A stretch of 64,000 bases of DNA from Mycolicibacterium lutetiense (GTDB lineage Bacteria; Actinomycetota; Actinomycetes; Mycobacteriales; Mycobacteriaceae): assembly GCF_017876775.1 (NCBI RefSeq), contig NZ_JAGIOP010000002.1, positions 2,356,001 to 2,420,000 on the forward strand, given 5' to 3'. Below are positions 27,769 through 36,523 of the stretch, one piece after another (position 1 is the stretch's first letter; the number at the start of each line of letters is the position of its first letter). Below the pieces are notes generated by a model. That model was not told where the DNA came from. It made no database searches and saw only the letters and a list, made by a program, of their open reading frames with translations. A program made the translations under genes and the position numbers.

Positions 27769-28686
27769 GTGAGTGCAGACAACCCGTTCGACCCGACGGC
27801 CTGGGAGCCGGTGCCCGGCTTCGACGAACTGACCGACATCACCTACCACCGTCACGTCGCCGACGGCGCCCGGCAGCCCACGGTGCGGATCGCATTCGAC
27901 CGGCCCGAGGTGCGCAACGCGTTCCGGCCCCACACCGTCGACGAGCTGTACCGCGTCCTCGACCACGCCCGGATGTCCCCCGATGTCGGCGTGGTGTTGC
28001 TGACCGGCAATGGCCCGTCAGAGAAGGACGGCGGCTGGGCCTTCTGCTCCGGCGGCGATCAGCGCATCCGCGGCCGGTCCGGCTACCAGTACGCGGATGG
28101 CGAAACCGCGGAAACCGTCGATCCGGCACGAGCCGGGCGGTTGCACATCCTCGAGGTACAGCGGCTGATCCGGTTTATGCCGAAAGTGGTGATCTGCCTG
28201 GTCAACGGTTGGGCAGCCGGCGGCGGGCACAGCCTGCACGTCACCTGCGACCTGACCCTGGCCAGCCGCCAGCACGCGAAGTTCAAGCAGACCGATGCCG
28301 ACGTCGGCAGCTTCGACGGCGGATTCGGCAGCGCCTATCTGGCCCGCCAGACCGGCCAGAAGTTCGCCCGCGAGATCTTCTTTCTGGGCCGCGCCTATGA
28401 CGCCGAGACCATGTACCAGATGGGCGCGGTGAATGACGTCGTCGACCACGCCGAGCTGGAGTCCGTCGGCCTGCAGTGGGCGGCCGAGATCAACGGCAAG
28501 TCGCCCCAGGCCATCCGGATGCTGAAGTTCTCGTTCAACCTGATCGACGACGGCCTGGTGGGCCAGCAGGTGTTCGCCGGAGAAGCCACCCGCTTGGCCT
28601 ACATGACCGACGAGGCCGTCGAGGGCCGGGATGCCTTCCTGGAGAAGCGCGATCCGGACTGGAGCGGATTCCCGCGCTACTTCTGA
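27769..28686 (+). CDS. menB: 1,4-Dihydroxy-2-naphthoyl-CoA synthase
   Basis: Crotonase-fold enzyme of 305 aa closing the naphthoate ring from o-succinylbenzoyl-CoA. MenB signatures are FDRPEVRNAFRPHTVDELYR, SEKDGGWAFCSGGDQRIRG (oxyanion hole and flexible loop), VNGWAAGGGHSLHVTCDLTL, KFKQTDADVGSFDGGFGSAY (catalytic Asp/Ser region) and a C-terminal KRDPDWSGFPRYF. The GTG start gives MSADNPFDP. It matches Rv0548c. A palindrome directly follows the stop. Confidence 0.97.
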   Translation: MSADNPFDPTAWEPVPGFDELTDITYHRHVADGARQPTVRIAFDRPEVRNAFRPHTVDELYRVLDHARMSPDVGVVLLTGNGPSEKDGGWAFCSGGDQRIRGRSGYQYADGETAETVDPARAGRLHILEVQRLIRFMPKVVICLVNGWAAGGGHSLHVTCDLTLASRQHAKFKQTDADVGSFDGGFGSAYLARQTGQKFAREIFFLGRAYDAETMYQMGAVNDVVDHAELESVGLQWAAEINGKSPQAIRMLKFSFNLIDDGLVGQQVFAGEATRLAYMTDEAVEGRDAFLEKRDPDWSGFPRYF

Positions 28687-28688
28687 GG

Positions 28689-28737
28689 GATTTGGGTGCG
28701 TTCAGCGGCGGTCAGCGCTGCTGAACGCACCCAAATC
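28689..28737. repeat. Perfect 18-bp inverted repeat between convergent genes
   Basis: GATTTGGGTGCGTTCAGC at 28689-28706 is fully complementary to 28720-28737, with a 13-nt loop. It starts 2 bp after the menB stop and ends 6 bp before the stop of the convergent PPOX gene, so it can act as a bidirectional terminator. Its shape is like the other long palindromes in this window, but the sequence is different. Confidence 0.75.
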
Positions 28738-28743
28738 GCGGGG

Positions 28744-29238
28744 TCAGAACCGGAAGGTGGTCTGGCCGTGCGGTGACTTCGCGAACGCGAGCGCCTTGGC
28801 CGGCCTGACCTGGTAGACGATCGCGGCCTCACCGTCCGGGTCGAAAACCTGATCGTCGCAAGCGAAATCCCAGTCGTCGCCGTACTTGGCCCGGTAGGCA
28901 TCGGCCAGGGCTGTCAATCGCTGCAGACCCGTCACCCGCACGGCGGTCCCCTCGACAACCACGTCCAGGCCCGCATTCCAGGTGTTGGTTCCGGTCGTCA
29001 CCACAACAGCCGTCCCCGCCTGCAAATTGCGCGCCTTCTGTTCGGTGGGCCCGGTACAGAACACGAATGCGTCGTCGGTCCACAACCCGACCAACGGCGT
29101 GACGTGAGGCCGACCGTCCCCGCGCACCGTGGTGAGCCAGTAAAGCGCGGCGGCGTCGAGTGCGCCCGCGACGGCCTGCCACGTGATCGGTTCGGTCGCC
29201 TCGCTGAAGCGCTGGTCAAGCTTGCCCGTGATCGTCAT
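28744..29238 (-). CDS. Pyridoxamine 5'-phosphate oxidase-like flavin/F420-binding protein
   Basis: Split-barrel protein of 164 aa of the PPOX group: LYWLTTVRGDGRPHVTPLVG near residue 40, CTGPTEQKARNL (phosphate contact), VVVTTGTNTWNAGLDVVVEG, and a C-terminal VYQVRPAKALAFAKSPHGQT. In mycobacteria such proteins usually bind F420 or FMN rather than acting in vitamin B6 synthesis. The ATG at 29238 (MTITGKLDQRF) is preferred over an upstream start. Function unassigned. Confidence 0.85.
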   Translation of the reverse strand: MTITGKLDQRFSEATEPITWQAVAGALDAAALYWLTTVRGDGRPHVTPLVGLWTDDAFVFCTGPTEQKARNLQAGTAVVVTTGTNTWNAGLDVVVEGTAVRVTGLQRLTALADAYRAKYGDDWDFACDDQVFDPDGEAAIVYQVRPAKALAFAKSPHGQTTFRF

Positions 29239-29303
29239 AGCGGTATCGACTCGGCAGAGGCCCACAAGTCATCGCAGAAAGCTAGGCGACCTAAACTCGG
29301 CCC

Positions 29304-30173
29304 ATGAGTAAGAACCCGCTGCGCCGGCTGTCCGAACAGGTGCTGCTGACCAGCATGCGTCCGCCGCTGACCGAACGACTGCAGGCCCGTGGCGACATCA
29401 ACGTTGCCGGCAAGCGGATCCTGTTGACCGGCGCCTCCTCGGGTATCGGTGAGGCTGCGGCCGAGAAGTTCGCCGCGAAGGGGGCCACCGTCATCGCGGT
29501 GGCCCGCCGCCAGGAACTGCTTGACGACCTGGTCGGTCGGATCACCACCAAGGGCGGCGACGCCCGCGCCCATGCGGTGGACCTGTCCGACCTGGATGCC
29601 ATCGACGAACTGGTCGCCACCATCGAACGCGATCTGGGCGGCGTCGACATCCTGATCAACAACGCCGGCCGGTCGATCCGGCGCCCACTGGCCGAATCGC
29701 TGGACCGCTGGCACGACGTCGAGCGCACCATGACGCTCAACTACTACTCACCGCTGCGGCTGATCCGCGGTCTGGCCCCGGGCATGCGCGAACGCCGCGA
29801 CGGGCACATCATCAACGTCGCCACCTGGGGCGTCATGAACGAATCCTCACCGCTGTTCGCCGTCTACAACGCCTCCAAGGCCGCCCTGGCCGCGGTCAGC
29901 CGGGTCATCGAAACCGAATGGGCCTCCGTCGGCGTGCATTCCACGACGCTGTACTACCCGTTGGTGAAGACCCCGATGATCGCCCCGACCCGCGCCTACG
30001 ACGGGCTGCCCGGGTTGTCAGCTTCCGAAGCCGCCGAGTGGATGCTGACCGCGGCGCGTACCCGCCCGGTGCAGATCGCGCCACGGATGGCGGTGACGGC
30101 CAAGGCCATCAACACCGTGGCACCCGGACTGGTCGACGCCGTGATGAAACGGCAACGGGTCCAGCCGGTCTGA
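29304..30173 (+). CDS. Short-chain dehydrogenase/reductase (Rv0547c homolog)
   Basis: SDR of 289 aa with an N-terminal extension of about 35 residues before the Rossmann fold. LTGASSGIGEAAAEKFAAKG binds cofactor and VARRQE suggests NADP(H); NNAGRSIRR, and YNASK (Tyr, Lys) complete the catalytic set. The usual catalytic Ser position is in NVATWG, where Thr occurs instead. A C-terminal extension (ARTRPVQIAPRMAVTAKAIN) is typical of the group that includes Rv0547c next to menB. ATG start. Confidence 0.88.
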   Translation: MSKNPLRRLSEQVLLTSMRPPLTERLQARGDINVAGKRILLTGASSGIGEAAAEKFAAKGATVIAVARRQELLDDLVGRITTKGGDARAHAVDLSDLDAIDELVATIERDLGGVDILINNAGRSIRRPLAESLDRWHDVERTMTLNYYSPLRLIRGLAPGMRERRDGHIINVATWGVMNESSPLFAVYNASKAALAAVSRVIETEWASVGVHSTTLYYPLVKTPMIAPTRAYDGLPGLSASEAAEWMLTAARTRPVQIAPRMAVTAKAINTVAPGLVDAVMKRQRVQPV

Positions 30174-30218
30174 CGTGTCATGGCGCGGCCCGCCTGGCCG
30201 CGGTGGTAGACAAGGGTC

Positions 30219-30602
30219 ATGGAAATCCTGGCCAGCCGGATGCTGATTCGGCCGGTCGACTACCCGAAGTCGGTCGAGTTCTACCGCGACCGGATCGGTC
30301 TGGCCATCGCGCGTGAATACGGTGCCGGCACAGTGTTCTACGCCGGGCAGTCACTGATCGAGTTGGCCGGCCACCACAGCCCGACCGAATCAGGTGTGTT
30401 TCCCGGGGCGCTGTGGCTGCAGGTGCGCGACGTCTATGCCACTCAGGCGGAGCTGGAAAGCCGTGGGGTGGCCATCGCCCGACCCGCAGCCCAGGAGCCG
30501 TGGGGTCTGCACGAGATGCATGTGATCGATCCGGACGGCATCACCCTGATTTTCGTTCAGGTGCCCGACACCCACCCGCTGCGGCGAGACACCCGGGACT
30601 GA
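30219..30602 (+). CDS. Glyoxalase/bleomycin resistance-type dioxygenase-fold protein
   Basis: VOC-superfamily protein of 127 aa: RPVDYPKSVEFYRDRIGLAI near the start, LIELAGHHSP, GALWLQVRDVYATQAELESR, and a C-terminal MHVIDPDGITLIFVQVP containing the putative metal Glu/His positions. Corresponds to Rv0546c by order (between the SDR and pitA in M. tuberculosis). It is followed after 13 bp by a TetR gene. Catalytic role unknown. Confidence 0.86.
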   Translation: MEILASRMLIRPVDYPKSVEFYRDRIGLAIAREYGAGTVFYAGQSLIELAGHHSPTESGVFPGALWLQVRDVYATQAELESRGVAIARPAAQEPWGLHEMHVIDPDGITLIFVQVPDTHPLRRDTRD

Positions 30603-30615
30603 CGAGGAGACCGCC

Positions 30616-31188
30616 GTGGCGAAATCAGTGCTCGGCCGTGGCTCCGCGCGCGCACGGGTGCTCGAGGCCGCGCTGACACTGTTCGGTGAACACGGCGTCA
30701 GCGGCACCACATTGCAGATGATCGCCGACAGCATCGGCGTGGGTAAGGCGTCGGTCTACTACCAGTTCCACTCCAAGGAAGACATCGTGGCGGCCGCGGC
30801 CCAACCGATGTTCGACGACATGGCGCGGGTGATGGCGATCGCCGACGCCGTCTCCGACCCGGCCACCCGCCGCGAGATCACCATCAGCGGCCTCATCGAC
30901 CTGAGCGTGCGGCACCGCCGGCTGGCCGCGGTGCTCAAGGCCGACCCGGCGCTGGAGCACCTGATCCAGTCACGCGAGGACCTCACCGAGCTGACCGAGC
31001 GCTTCACCAACCTGCTGCTCGGCGACGCCCACAAGCCCGCGGGCAGAGCCGTCATATCCATGGTCACCAACGGCGTCTTCGCCGCCGTGACCGACAAGAC
31101 ACTGGAGGACGTCAGCGACGAAGATCTGCGCCGCACGCTGTTGGAAGCCTCGCAGCAATTGATGCGCACTTCATCCTATTTCGAGTGA
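30616..31188 (+). CDS. TetR-family transcriptional regulator
   Basis: Regulator of 190 aa. The HTH is at about 28-60 (TTLQMIADSIGVGKASVYYQ, then FHSKEDIV). The ligand domain is helical. GTG start at 30616 with GAGGAGA upstream. It follows the glyoxalase gene directly and converges on mmpS/mmpL cassette 1, ending 20 bp from the stop of the DUF5078 gene. Whether it controls the glyoxalase/SDR genes or the cassette cannot be told. Confidence 0.88.
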   Translation: MAKSVLGRGSARARVLEAALTLFGEHGVSGTTLQMIADSIGVGKASVYYQFHSKEDIVAAAAQPMFDDMARVMAIADAVSDPATRREITISGLIDLSVRHRRLAAVLKADPALEHLIQSREDLTELTERFTNLLLGDAHKPAGRAVISMVTNGVFAAVTDKTLEDVSDEDLRRTLLEASQQLMRTSSYFE

Positions 31189-31207
31189 GCGCAGTGCGAA
31201 TCGAGCG

Positions 31208-31660
31208 CTACCAGGTCCAGACCGTCGGATCGGCGGGCGGGTAGGTCGCGCAGTTCTTGGTGCCGTGCGCGACGACGCCCTTGTTGTTGAAGAACAATTT
31301 GGCCCAGTTCGGCCAGCGCCAGGACATGTTCTCGAAGAACGCGTTGGTGGCCGTGTTCTCCGAGTACTGGCGGCGGCCGGCGTAGTCCAACGAGAAGAAC
31401 CAGTTGATACGGTCCCGGGCGCCCTGCTGATCGGCGGCGGGCTTGTTGTTGTAGTCGATCATGTAACGCTCGTAGTACACGGGATTCGTGTCCCGCACCG
31501 CGGCCATGTACTGGTCGACGGTGCAGGTGGTCCTGAGCATGTTGCTCGGGATCGGGTACTCGTCGGTGGCGTCGGCGGCCGCTACGCCCGGCGTGAAAAC
31601 CAAGGTCGTGGCCGCGGCGGCCGCAGCCAGGTAGGTACCGATGAATCTCTTGCTTCGCAT
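31208..31660 (-). CDS. DUF5078 small secreted protein, Rv0455c-like (cassette 1)
   Basis: Secreted protein of 150 aa: a signal peptide (residues 1-29, cut after GVAAA) then a mature domain starting DATDEYPIPSNMLRTTC. Shared family blocks are DTNPVYYERYMIDYNN, RRQYSENTATNAFFENM, FFNNKGVVAHGTKNC and the aromatic end PTVWTW; two cysteines are likely paired. From memory this is the family of Rv0455c, a secreted M. tuberculosis protein required for mycobactin/carboxymycobactin secretion by MmpL4/MmpL5. Last gene of the mmpS-mmpL-DUF732-DUF5078 operon, 14 bp after the DUF732 stop. The cargo here need not be a siderophore. Confidence 0.85.
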   Translation of the reverse strand: MRSKRFIGTYLAAAAAATTLVFTPGVAAADATDEYPIPSNMLRTTCTVDQYMAAVRDTNPVYYERYMIDYNNKPAADQQGARDRINWFFSLDYAGRRQYSENTATNAFFENMSWRWPNWAKLFFNNKGVVAHGTKNCATYPPADPTVWTW

Positions 31661-31674
31661 GGGGTTTGAACTCC

Positions 31675-32028
31675 TCAGCGTTCGTCGGCGGCGCGCTGGA
31701 GCGCGGGCGCCTGTTCCGGGCAGTAGGCCGGTATCGCACCGCCGACGAACTGCCAGGCCTGGTCGGTCGTGGCGTCGTTGTTCAGCTGGGCGTGCACGAA
31801 CTTCGCCGACGCGAACGCGTCCGGGTCAAGGCCGTTGCGCAGCCGCTTGCACATGATCTTGGCGATCCAGGCGTTGTAGTCCCTCTGCCCGTAGATCCCG
31901 TAGGTGTGCAACTGCTCGGCGAACTCCTGATCGGGATCGGCGTGAGCGATCGGCGTGGCACCCATCGGTCCCACCGCGGCGGCAACCATCGCCACCGCCG
32001 CGATCGTTCCGCGTTTCATCCATGACAT
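31675..32028 (-). CDS. DUF732 small secreted protein (cassette 1)
   Basis: Secreted protein of about 117 aa: a signal peptide (MKRGTIAAVAMVAAAVGPMG..., cut near AHA/D) and a DUF732 domain (DPDQEFAEQLHTYGIYGQRD, IAKIMCKRLRNG, PAYCPEQ) with two cysteines. DUF732 proteins are abundant, exported and uncharacterised in mycobacteria. Three starts are possible: GTG 32034, which shares a base with the mmpL stop (TAGTG), ATG 32028, or ATG 32019, which best matches the sister protein. Tight coupling to mmpL suggests a functional partner. Confidence 0.85.
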   Translation of the reverse strand: MSWMKRGTIAAVAMVAAAVGPMGATPIAHADPDQEFAEQLHTYGIYGQRDYNAWIAKIMCKRLRNGLDPDAFASAKFVHAQLNNDATTDQAWQFVGGAIPAYCPEQAPALQRAADER

Positions 32029-32033
32029 CCGCA

Positions 32034-34934
32034 CTAGACCAGAGCCTCCTGTGGCTGGCGCTGAATCGGGGGCCACGGCTGCGGAATCGGCCGCGACCGC
32101 ACCCGCTGCGGCCACCAGAACCACTTGCCGAGCAGTGCGGCGATCGACGGCGTCATGAACGCGCGGATCACCAGGGTGTCGAACAACAGACCCAGACCGA
32201 TCGTCGTACCGACCTGGCCCATGATCGTGAGATCGCTGACCGCCATCACCATCATCGTGAAGGCAAAGACCATGCCCGCGGCGGTCACCGTCGAACCGCT
32301 GCCACCCAACGCCCGGATCATGCCGGTGTTCAGCCCGGCGTGTATCTCCTCTTTGAGCCGGGAGACGACGAGCAGGTTGTAGTCCGCACCGACCGCCAAC
32401 AGGATGATCACCGCCATCGGCAGCACCATCCAGTGCAGCTCGATCCCCAGCAGGTATTGCCACAGGAGCACCGAAACGCCGAAGGACGCACCCAGCGAGA
32501 GCACCACCGTGCCGACGATCACCACCGCGGCCACGATCGCCCGGGTCAGCAGCAGCATGATCAGGAAGATCAGACCGACCGCGGCAACCCCGGCGATGAT
32601 CAGGTCGAACTTCGTGCCGTCGGCCATGTCCTTGAAGGTGGCTGCGGTGCCGCCTAGGTAGATGGTCGACCCCTCGAACGGCGTGCCCTTGATCGCCTTC
32701 TTGGCCGCGTTCTTGATCGAGTCGATCCGCTCGATGCCCGCCGCGGACATCGGATCACCCTCATGGTTGATGATGAACCGCACCGCATGCCCATCCGGGG
32801 ACAGGAACTGCTCCAGACCCTTTGCGAAATCCGGGTTTTCGAACGCTTCGGCGGGAAGATAGAACGAGTCGTCGTTCATCGAATCGGTGAAGGCCTTCCC
32901 CATTTCGGTCGAGGTCTCGGCCATGATGCGCTGCTGTTCCTGCATACCCTGCTGGGTCTGCTGCATGGTCAGCATCATCTCCCGCATGTTCACCATGGTC
33001 TGCTTCATCTCGGGCATGATCGCGATCATCTGCGGCATCAACGTGTTGAGCCGACGCATCTGCGGCATCATCTCGTTCATATCGCTGGTCATCACGTCCA
33101 TGCCGTCGATGACGTCGAACACCGAGCGGATCGACCAGCACATCGGGATGTTGAAGCAGTGCGGTTCCCAGTAGAGGTAGTTCCGAATCGGCCGGAAGAA
33201 ATCGTCGAAGTTGGCGATGTTGTCGCGCAGTGTTTCGAGGTTGGCCACCATGCCGTCCATCGACGACACCATCTGACTGGTGGTATCGGCCATCTCGATG
33301 GTGATGGCGGTCATCTTGTCCATGCTCTCGATGGTGTTCTGCATATCCGCAACCTGATTGGTCATATCGGCGGTGCGGTCGGTGTTGTACTTCTCGTTGA
33401 GCCGCTGCAGGGTGCTCTGCTGACTGATCATGTACGGGATCGTGGTGTTCTTGATCGGCGTACCGTCGGGTCGGGTGATGGTCTGCACCCGGCCGATGCC
33501 CTCCACCTGGAAGACCGCCTTGGCGATCTTCTCGATAACCAGGAAGTCGGCGGGGTTACGCAGATCGCGATCGCTCTCGATCATCAGCATCTCGGGATTC
33601 AGCCGGGCCGGCGAGAAGTGCCGTTCGGCGGCCGCGTAGCCCTGATTGGACGCGATGTCACCGGGTAGGTAGAGGCGGTCGTTGTAACTGGTCTTATAAC
33701 CCGGCAGCGCCAGCAGTCCGATGAGCGACACCGCGATGGTGGCGATCAGGATCGGGCCGGGCCAACGCACCACGGCGGCGCCCACCTTGCGCCAACCACG
33801 CACGCGCATCGCACGTTTGGGATCCACGAACCGGCCGGCGACGGTAACCATGGCAGGGCCGAACGTCAGCGCGGTGGCAATGAGCACCAGCATGCCGATG
33901 GCAAGCGGCACACCGAGAGTCTGGAAATACGGCAACCGGGTGAAGCTCAGGCAGTAGGTGGCGCCCGCGATGGTCAGGCCGGATCCGACGATCACATGTG
34001 CGGTGCCCCCGAACATGGTGTAGTAGGCCGACTCTCGATCCTCGCCACTATGTCGGGCCTCCTGGTAGCGGCCGACGAAGAAGATCGCGTAGTCGACCGA
34101 GATCGCGATCGCCAGCGTCACCAGCAGACTGGTCGCGAAGGTCGAGAGACCGATGATCTCGTAGTAGCCCAGGAATGCCACCGCACCGCGGACCGTCAGC
34201 AGACTGACCGCCACCATAAGGATGATCAGCACTGTCGTCATGATCGACCGGAAGATGGTGAGCAGCATGACGATGATGACCAGGAAGGTCAGCGCCTCTA
34301 CCAGCCGCATGCTGCCGTGGCCGGCCTCGGTCTGTTCGGCGGTCATCGCCGCGGACCCGGTGACGAAGACCTCGACACCGTCGGGCGCGGGGATGCTCTC
34401 CGCGATGCGTTTGACGGCTTCGACGGATTCCAGCGACAGTGCCTCGCCCTGGTCGCCTGCCAGGTTGGCCGAGACGTACACGGCCTTGCCGTCACCGCTC
34501 TGAACCCCGGACGCGGTCAGCGGATCACTCCACAGATCCTGGACATGCTCGACGTGTTTGGTGTCGGCGCGGAGCTTCTCGATCAGCTCGGAGTAGTAGC
34601 GGCGGCTGTCCTCGCCCAGCTTCTCCTGACCTTCCAGGACGATCATCGCCGAGCTGTTCGACGTGTATTCGTCGAACACCTGGCCGATGCGCTGGGTGGC
34701 GATGACCGCGGGCGCTTCCTGCGGACTCATCGACACCGACCGCATCTCACCGACGTCCTCGAGTTGCGGCACCGCGACGTTCAGAAAGGCGGCGATACCC
34801 ACCCAGACCAGGATGATCGGCACCGAAAGCTTGCGGAGTACGCGGGCGATCTTGCCGAAGTGGGCGGTTTCGTAGCGGGCTGGAGCGGTGCGGGTGATGG
34901 GTCCGGTGGGCGCATCGGCGTTGTGCCTGCTCAT
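32034..34934 (-). CDS. MmpL-family RND transporter, MmpL4/5-like (cassette 1)
   Basis: RND transporter of 966 aa. One TM helix at about 37-56; porter domain 1 (60-210); TM helices 2-6 (about 213-368) with the proton-relay pair D281-Y282 ([16 protein letters not shown]); porter domain 2 interrupted by a long coiled-coil region (about 505-685) unusually rich in Met; and a C-terminal TM block with the second relay pair D851-Y852 ([15 protein letters not shown]). The coiled coil marks the MmpL4/MmpL5 branch, which exports siderophores, lipids or drugs with an MmpS partner. Starts inside the mmpS stop (ATGA). Two Cys (593, 599) flank a turn in the periplasmic hairpin. Confidence 0.95.
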   Translation of the reverse strand: MSRHNADAPTGPITRTAPARYETAHFGKIARVLRKLSVPIILVWVGIAAFLNVAVPQLEDVGEMRSVSMSPQEAPAVIATQRIGQVFDEYTSNSSAMIVLEGQEKLGEDSRRYYSELIEKLRADTKHVEHVQDLWSDPLTASGVQSGDGKAVYVSANLAGDQGEALSLESVEAVKRIAESIPAPDGVEVFVTGSAAMTAEQTEAGHGSMRLVEALTFLVIIVMLLTIFRSIMTTVLIILMVAVSLLTVRGAVAFLGYYEIIGLSTFATSLLVTLAIAISVDYAIFFVGRYQEARHSGEDRESAYYTMFGGTAHVIVGSGLTIAGATYCLSFTRLPYFQTLGVPLAIGMLVLIATALTFGPAMVTVAGRFVDPKRAMRVRGWRKVGAAVVRWPGPILIATIAVSLIGLLALPGYKTSYNDRLYLPGDIASNQGYAAAERHFSPARLNPEMLMIESDRDLRNPADFLVIEKIAKAVFQVEGIGRVQTITRPDGTPIKNTTIPYMISQQSTLQRLNEKYNTDRTADMTNQVADMQNTIESMDKMTAITIEMADTTSQMVSSMDGMVANLETLRDNIANFDDFFRPIRNYLYWEPHCFNIPMCWSIRSVFDVIDGMDVMTSDMNEMMPQMRRLNTLMPQMIAIMPEMKQTMVNMREMMLTMQQTQQGMQEQQRIMAETSTEMGKAFTDSMNDDSFYLPAEAFENPDFAKGLEQFLSPDGHAVRFIINHEGDPMSAAGIERIDSIKNAAKKAIKGTPFEGSTIYLGGTAATFKDMADGTKFDLIIAGVAAVGLIFLIMLLLTRAIVAAVVIVGTVVLSLGASFGVSVLLWQYLLGIELHWMVLPMAVIILLAVGADYNLLVVSRLKEEIHAGLNTGMIRALGGSGSTVTAAGMVFAFTMMVMAVSDLTIMGQVGTTIGLGLLFDTLVIRAFMTPSIAALLGKWFWWPQRVRSRPIPQPWPPIQRQPQEALV

Positions 34935-35359
34935 GCGGACTTCACGATGCAGAAGGTCTGAACATTGGCGCCGGTGGCCGTGCGCTCGTCCTTGAGCTCA
35001 CCGTCGACGATCACCCGGCATCCCAAAAAGTCGGTCTTGCCCTGCGCCACGATGTTGGCGGCAGCAGACGGCTCGGTGGTCTGCAGCGTTATGGACCACG
35101 GCAGGATGGCGCCGTCGACCCGCTGCGGCTCGCCTTCCAGATCCACATAGTTCACATCCACAGCGGCACCTTCCGGACCAAAGATCTCGTACGTCAACAC
35201 TTTTGGATCGAACGGGTCGGGATCGTTCGCGAACTCCACCGGTGTGGTCAGCGGTGGGTCGGATGCAAATACGCCGCGGACACGGTCGACGGTCAACCCC
35301 ACTACGCCGATCACCGCCACGAAGACCAAGGGCAACCACACCCGTTTGAGCAATTTCAT
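34931..35359 (-). CDS. MmpS-family membrane protein (cassette 1)
   Basis: MmpS protein of 142 aa: one N-terminal TM helix (about 9-27) and a periplasmic beta-sandwich domain with [40 protein letters not shown], and a C-terminal [16 protein letters not shown]; two Cys (LGC, TFC) probably pair. MmpS proteins are accessory subunits of the cognate MmpL. A strong AGGAGGAGG ribosome site lies before the ATG at 35359. First gene of the cassette; a palindromic promoter element lies about 68-106 bp upstream. Confidence 0.94.
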   Translation of the reverse strand: MKLLKRVWLPLVFVAVIGVVGLTVDRVRGVFASDPPLTTPVEFANDPDPFDPKVLTYEIFGPEGAAVDVNYVDLEGEPQRVDGAILPWSITLQTTEPSAAANIVAQGKTDFLGCRVIVDGELKDERTATGANVQTFCIVKSA

Positions 35360-35426
35360 CGCCGCCTCCTCCTGCACCCTGCCGTCCACCCGAACCAGAT
35401 GACCGCGGTCATCGACGGGACTTAAG

Positions 35427-35465
35427 TTATACAAGCGGCTTACTTCAAGCAAGCCGGTCGTATAA
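35427..35465 (-). promoter_or_regulatory. Imperfect palindrome and possible promoter upstream of mmpS (cassette 1)
   Basis: Arms TTATACAAGCGGCTT (35427-35441) and AAGCCGGTCGTATAA (35451-35465) are complementary at 13 of 15 positions, with a 9-nt spacer. On the minus strand the inner-facing edge contains TATAAC, a good -10 hexamer, about 67 bp upstream of the mmpS ATG. The size and AT-rich edges suit a TetR-type operator that would block RNA polymerase. Regulator not identified. Confidence 0.6.
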
Positions 35466-35914
35466 GTAGAACTAACCAACTGGCCAAATAGGCCCAGCCG
35501 TGTGGTCAACCGGATGGTGGCAACAGGGAGAGTTGGGGCAACGCACGGCACAGCCGGGTGGCGGCCTGGGCGTCGCCAAGGGGGTTCGGTCTACTACCAG
35601 CTGAGTCCGTAGACGGACCGCCCTGGCGCCACTTCGGTGTGTTCGACGACATCGCCGTCAAGCGGCGTCAGGCGTCAGGCGTCAGGCCCGATTCGCCGAA
35701 ATTCCTTCGCGCAAAAGCTGATCGCGCAGTTGTGGAACGAATGACCGCAGCCAAAGAAGCTATGCGTTGAAGCCGGGAACGGCCCTGATGGCGCGGCGCG
35801 AGGCATTGCCGTACGCGGGGATCGCCGGACTCCACCCCCCCGGTCCAGGCGTTCACAAGATCGCCGGCGCGCAGATCCTCCTACGCCGGGGATTCAGGCA
35901 GCGTGCTGCCGTGA
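35466..35914. other. Gene-poor stretch; possible regulator remnant
   Basis: No convincing gene. At about 35571-35620 (+ strand) codons read GLGVAKG in one frame and then GGSVYYQLSP followed by a stop in another. Together they look like the recognition helix of a TetR protein (GVGKxSVYYQ) broken by a frameshift. A short open frame after it (35558-35770) has no recognised domain. A 7-bp unit (GGCGTCA) is repeated three times at 35664-35684. The remainder up to the DUF3349 gene shows nothing recognisable. Probably decayed coding DNA upstream of cassette 1. Confidence 0.4.
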
Positions 35915-36214
35915 CTAAATAGACAGCGGCCAGCCCACCGAAGCCAGCCGCGCGGCGACCTGGTTGATCTCTTCGGGGTTGGGTTCCTTCTCGATGACGT
36001 TGTGCACCGCAACGCGGATCTCGTCGTCGGTGACCGGGCTGTGCCCGTCGCTGGACCGCAGGATGTCATGGGTGGCCTTGACCACCTCATCCTCGGTCAG
36101 CGATCGGGTCAGCAGCGCCAACAACGCGAAGTGGTCTTTGTGCGGCACGCCCTCGGGATAGCCGGCACGCAGCCAGCGCAGGACGTTGTCCAGGAAGCTC
36201 GTTGTTTCAGCCAT
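35915..36214 (-). CDS. DUF3349 domain protein (Rv0543c homolog)
   Basis: Small soluble helical protein of 99 aa of the DUF3349 family: SFLDNVLRWLRAGYPEGVPH, FALLALLTRSLTEDEV, and a C-terminal VAARLASVGWPLSI. A second, more distant copy lies beyond pitA. ATG 36214 begins MAETTSFLDN. It follows the small membrane protein gene by 10 bp in a pitA operon order that is conserved in mycobacteria. Function unknown. Confidence 0.87.
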   Translation of the reverse strand: MAETTSFLDNVLRWLRAGYPEGVPHKDHFALLALLTRSLTEDEVVKATHDILRSSDGHSPVTDDEIRVAVHNVIEKEPNPEEINQVAARLASVGWPLSI

Positions 36215-36224
36215 GACGCTCAGC

Positions 36225-36509
36225 TCACTTCGTGGGCAGGAACGGGAACAGGTCGACACCGGTGTGGTGGATGATCGTGGTCCGCGTGATCCACGCGATG
36301 GCCACCAGAATCACCACACCGACCAGGGTGAACAACGCCAACCCGAGGAACCTCAGGGCCGCATTGGGGGCGTGGGTGGTGCCGTCGGCACCCACACCGC
36401 CGCCACCGTTGGAGTAGGCCACGAGTCCCGCGGCGAACACCGCAGGCAGACCGGCGCCGAGCACCAACCCGACCGCGAGAACCTTGAAAATGGCTTCCAG
36501 ATAAGTCAT
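36225..36509 (-). CDS. Small two-helix membrane protein (Rv0544c homolog)
   Basis: Membrane protein of 94 aa with two TM helices (about 7-31 and 50-74) joined by a Gly-rich loop (YSNGGGGVGADGTTH), ending VDLFPFLPTK. Encoded 14 bp after pitA and 10 bp before the DUF3349 gene. No known domain; the conserved place beside the phosphate transporter suggests a linked but unproven role. Confidence 0.82.
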   Translation of the reverse strand: MTYLEAIFKVLAVGLVLGAGLPAVFAAGLVAYSNGGGGVGADGTTHAPNAALRFLGLALFTLVGVVILVAIAWITRTTIIHHTGVDLFPFLPTK

Positions 36510-36523
36510 TACGATTCCTTGTG

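Noticed and set aside
33996..34961. Long + strand frame opposite the 5' half of cassette 1 mmpL
   Set aside because: Shadow of the MmpL coding strand; composition is Asp/Arg/His-rich without motifs. A similar frame opposite cassette 2 mmpL (43137-44162) was rejected for the same reason.
35664..35684. Three tandem copies of a 7-bp unit (GGCGTCA)
   Set aside because: Too short to call a VNTR or CRISPR; recorded only as part of the gene-poor stretch.
35558..35770. Possible 70-aa gene
   Set aside because: No ribosome site, no domain and no signal peptide; it covers what may be a decayed TetR region.
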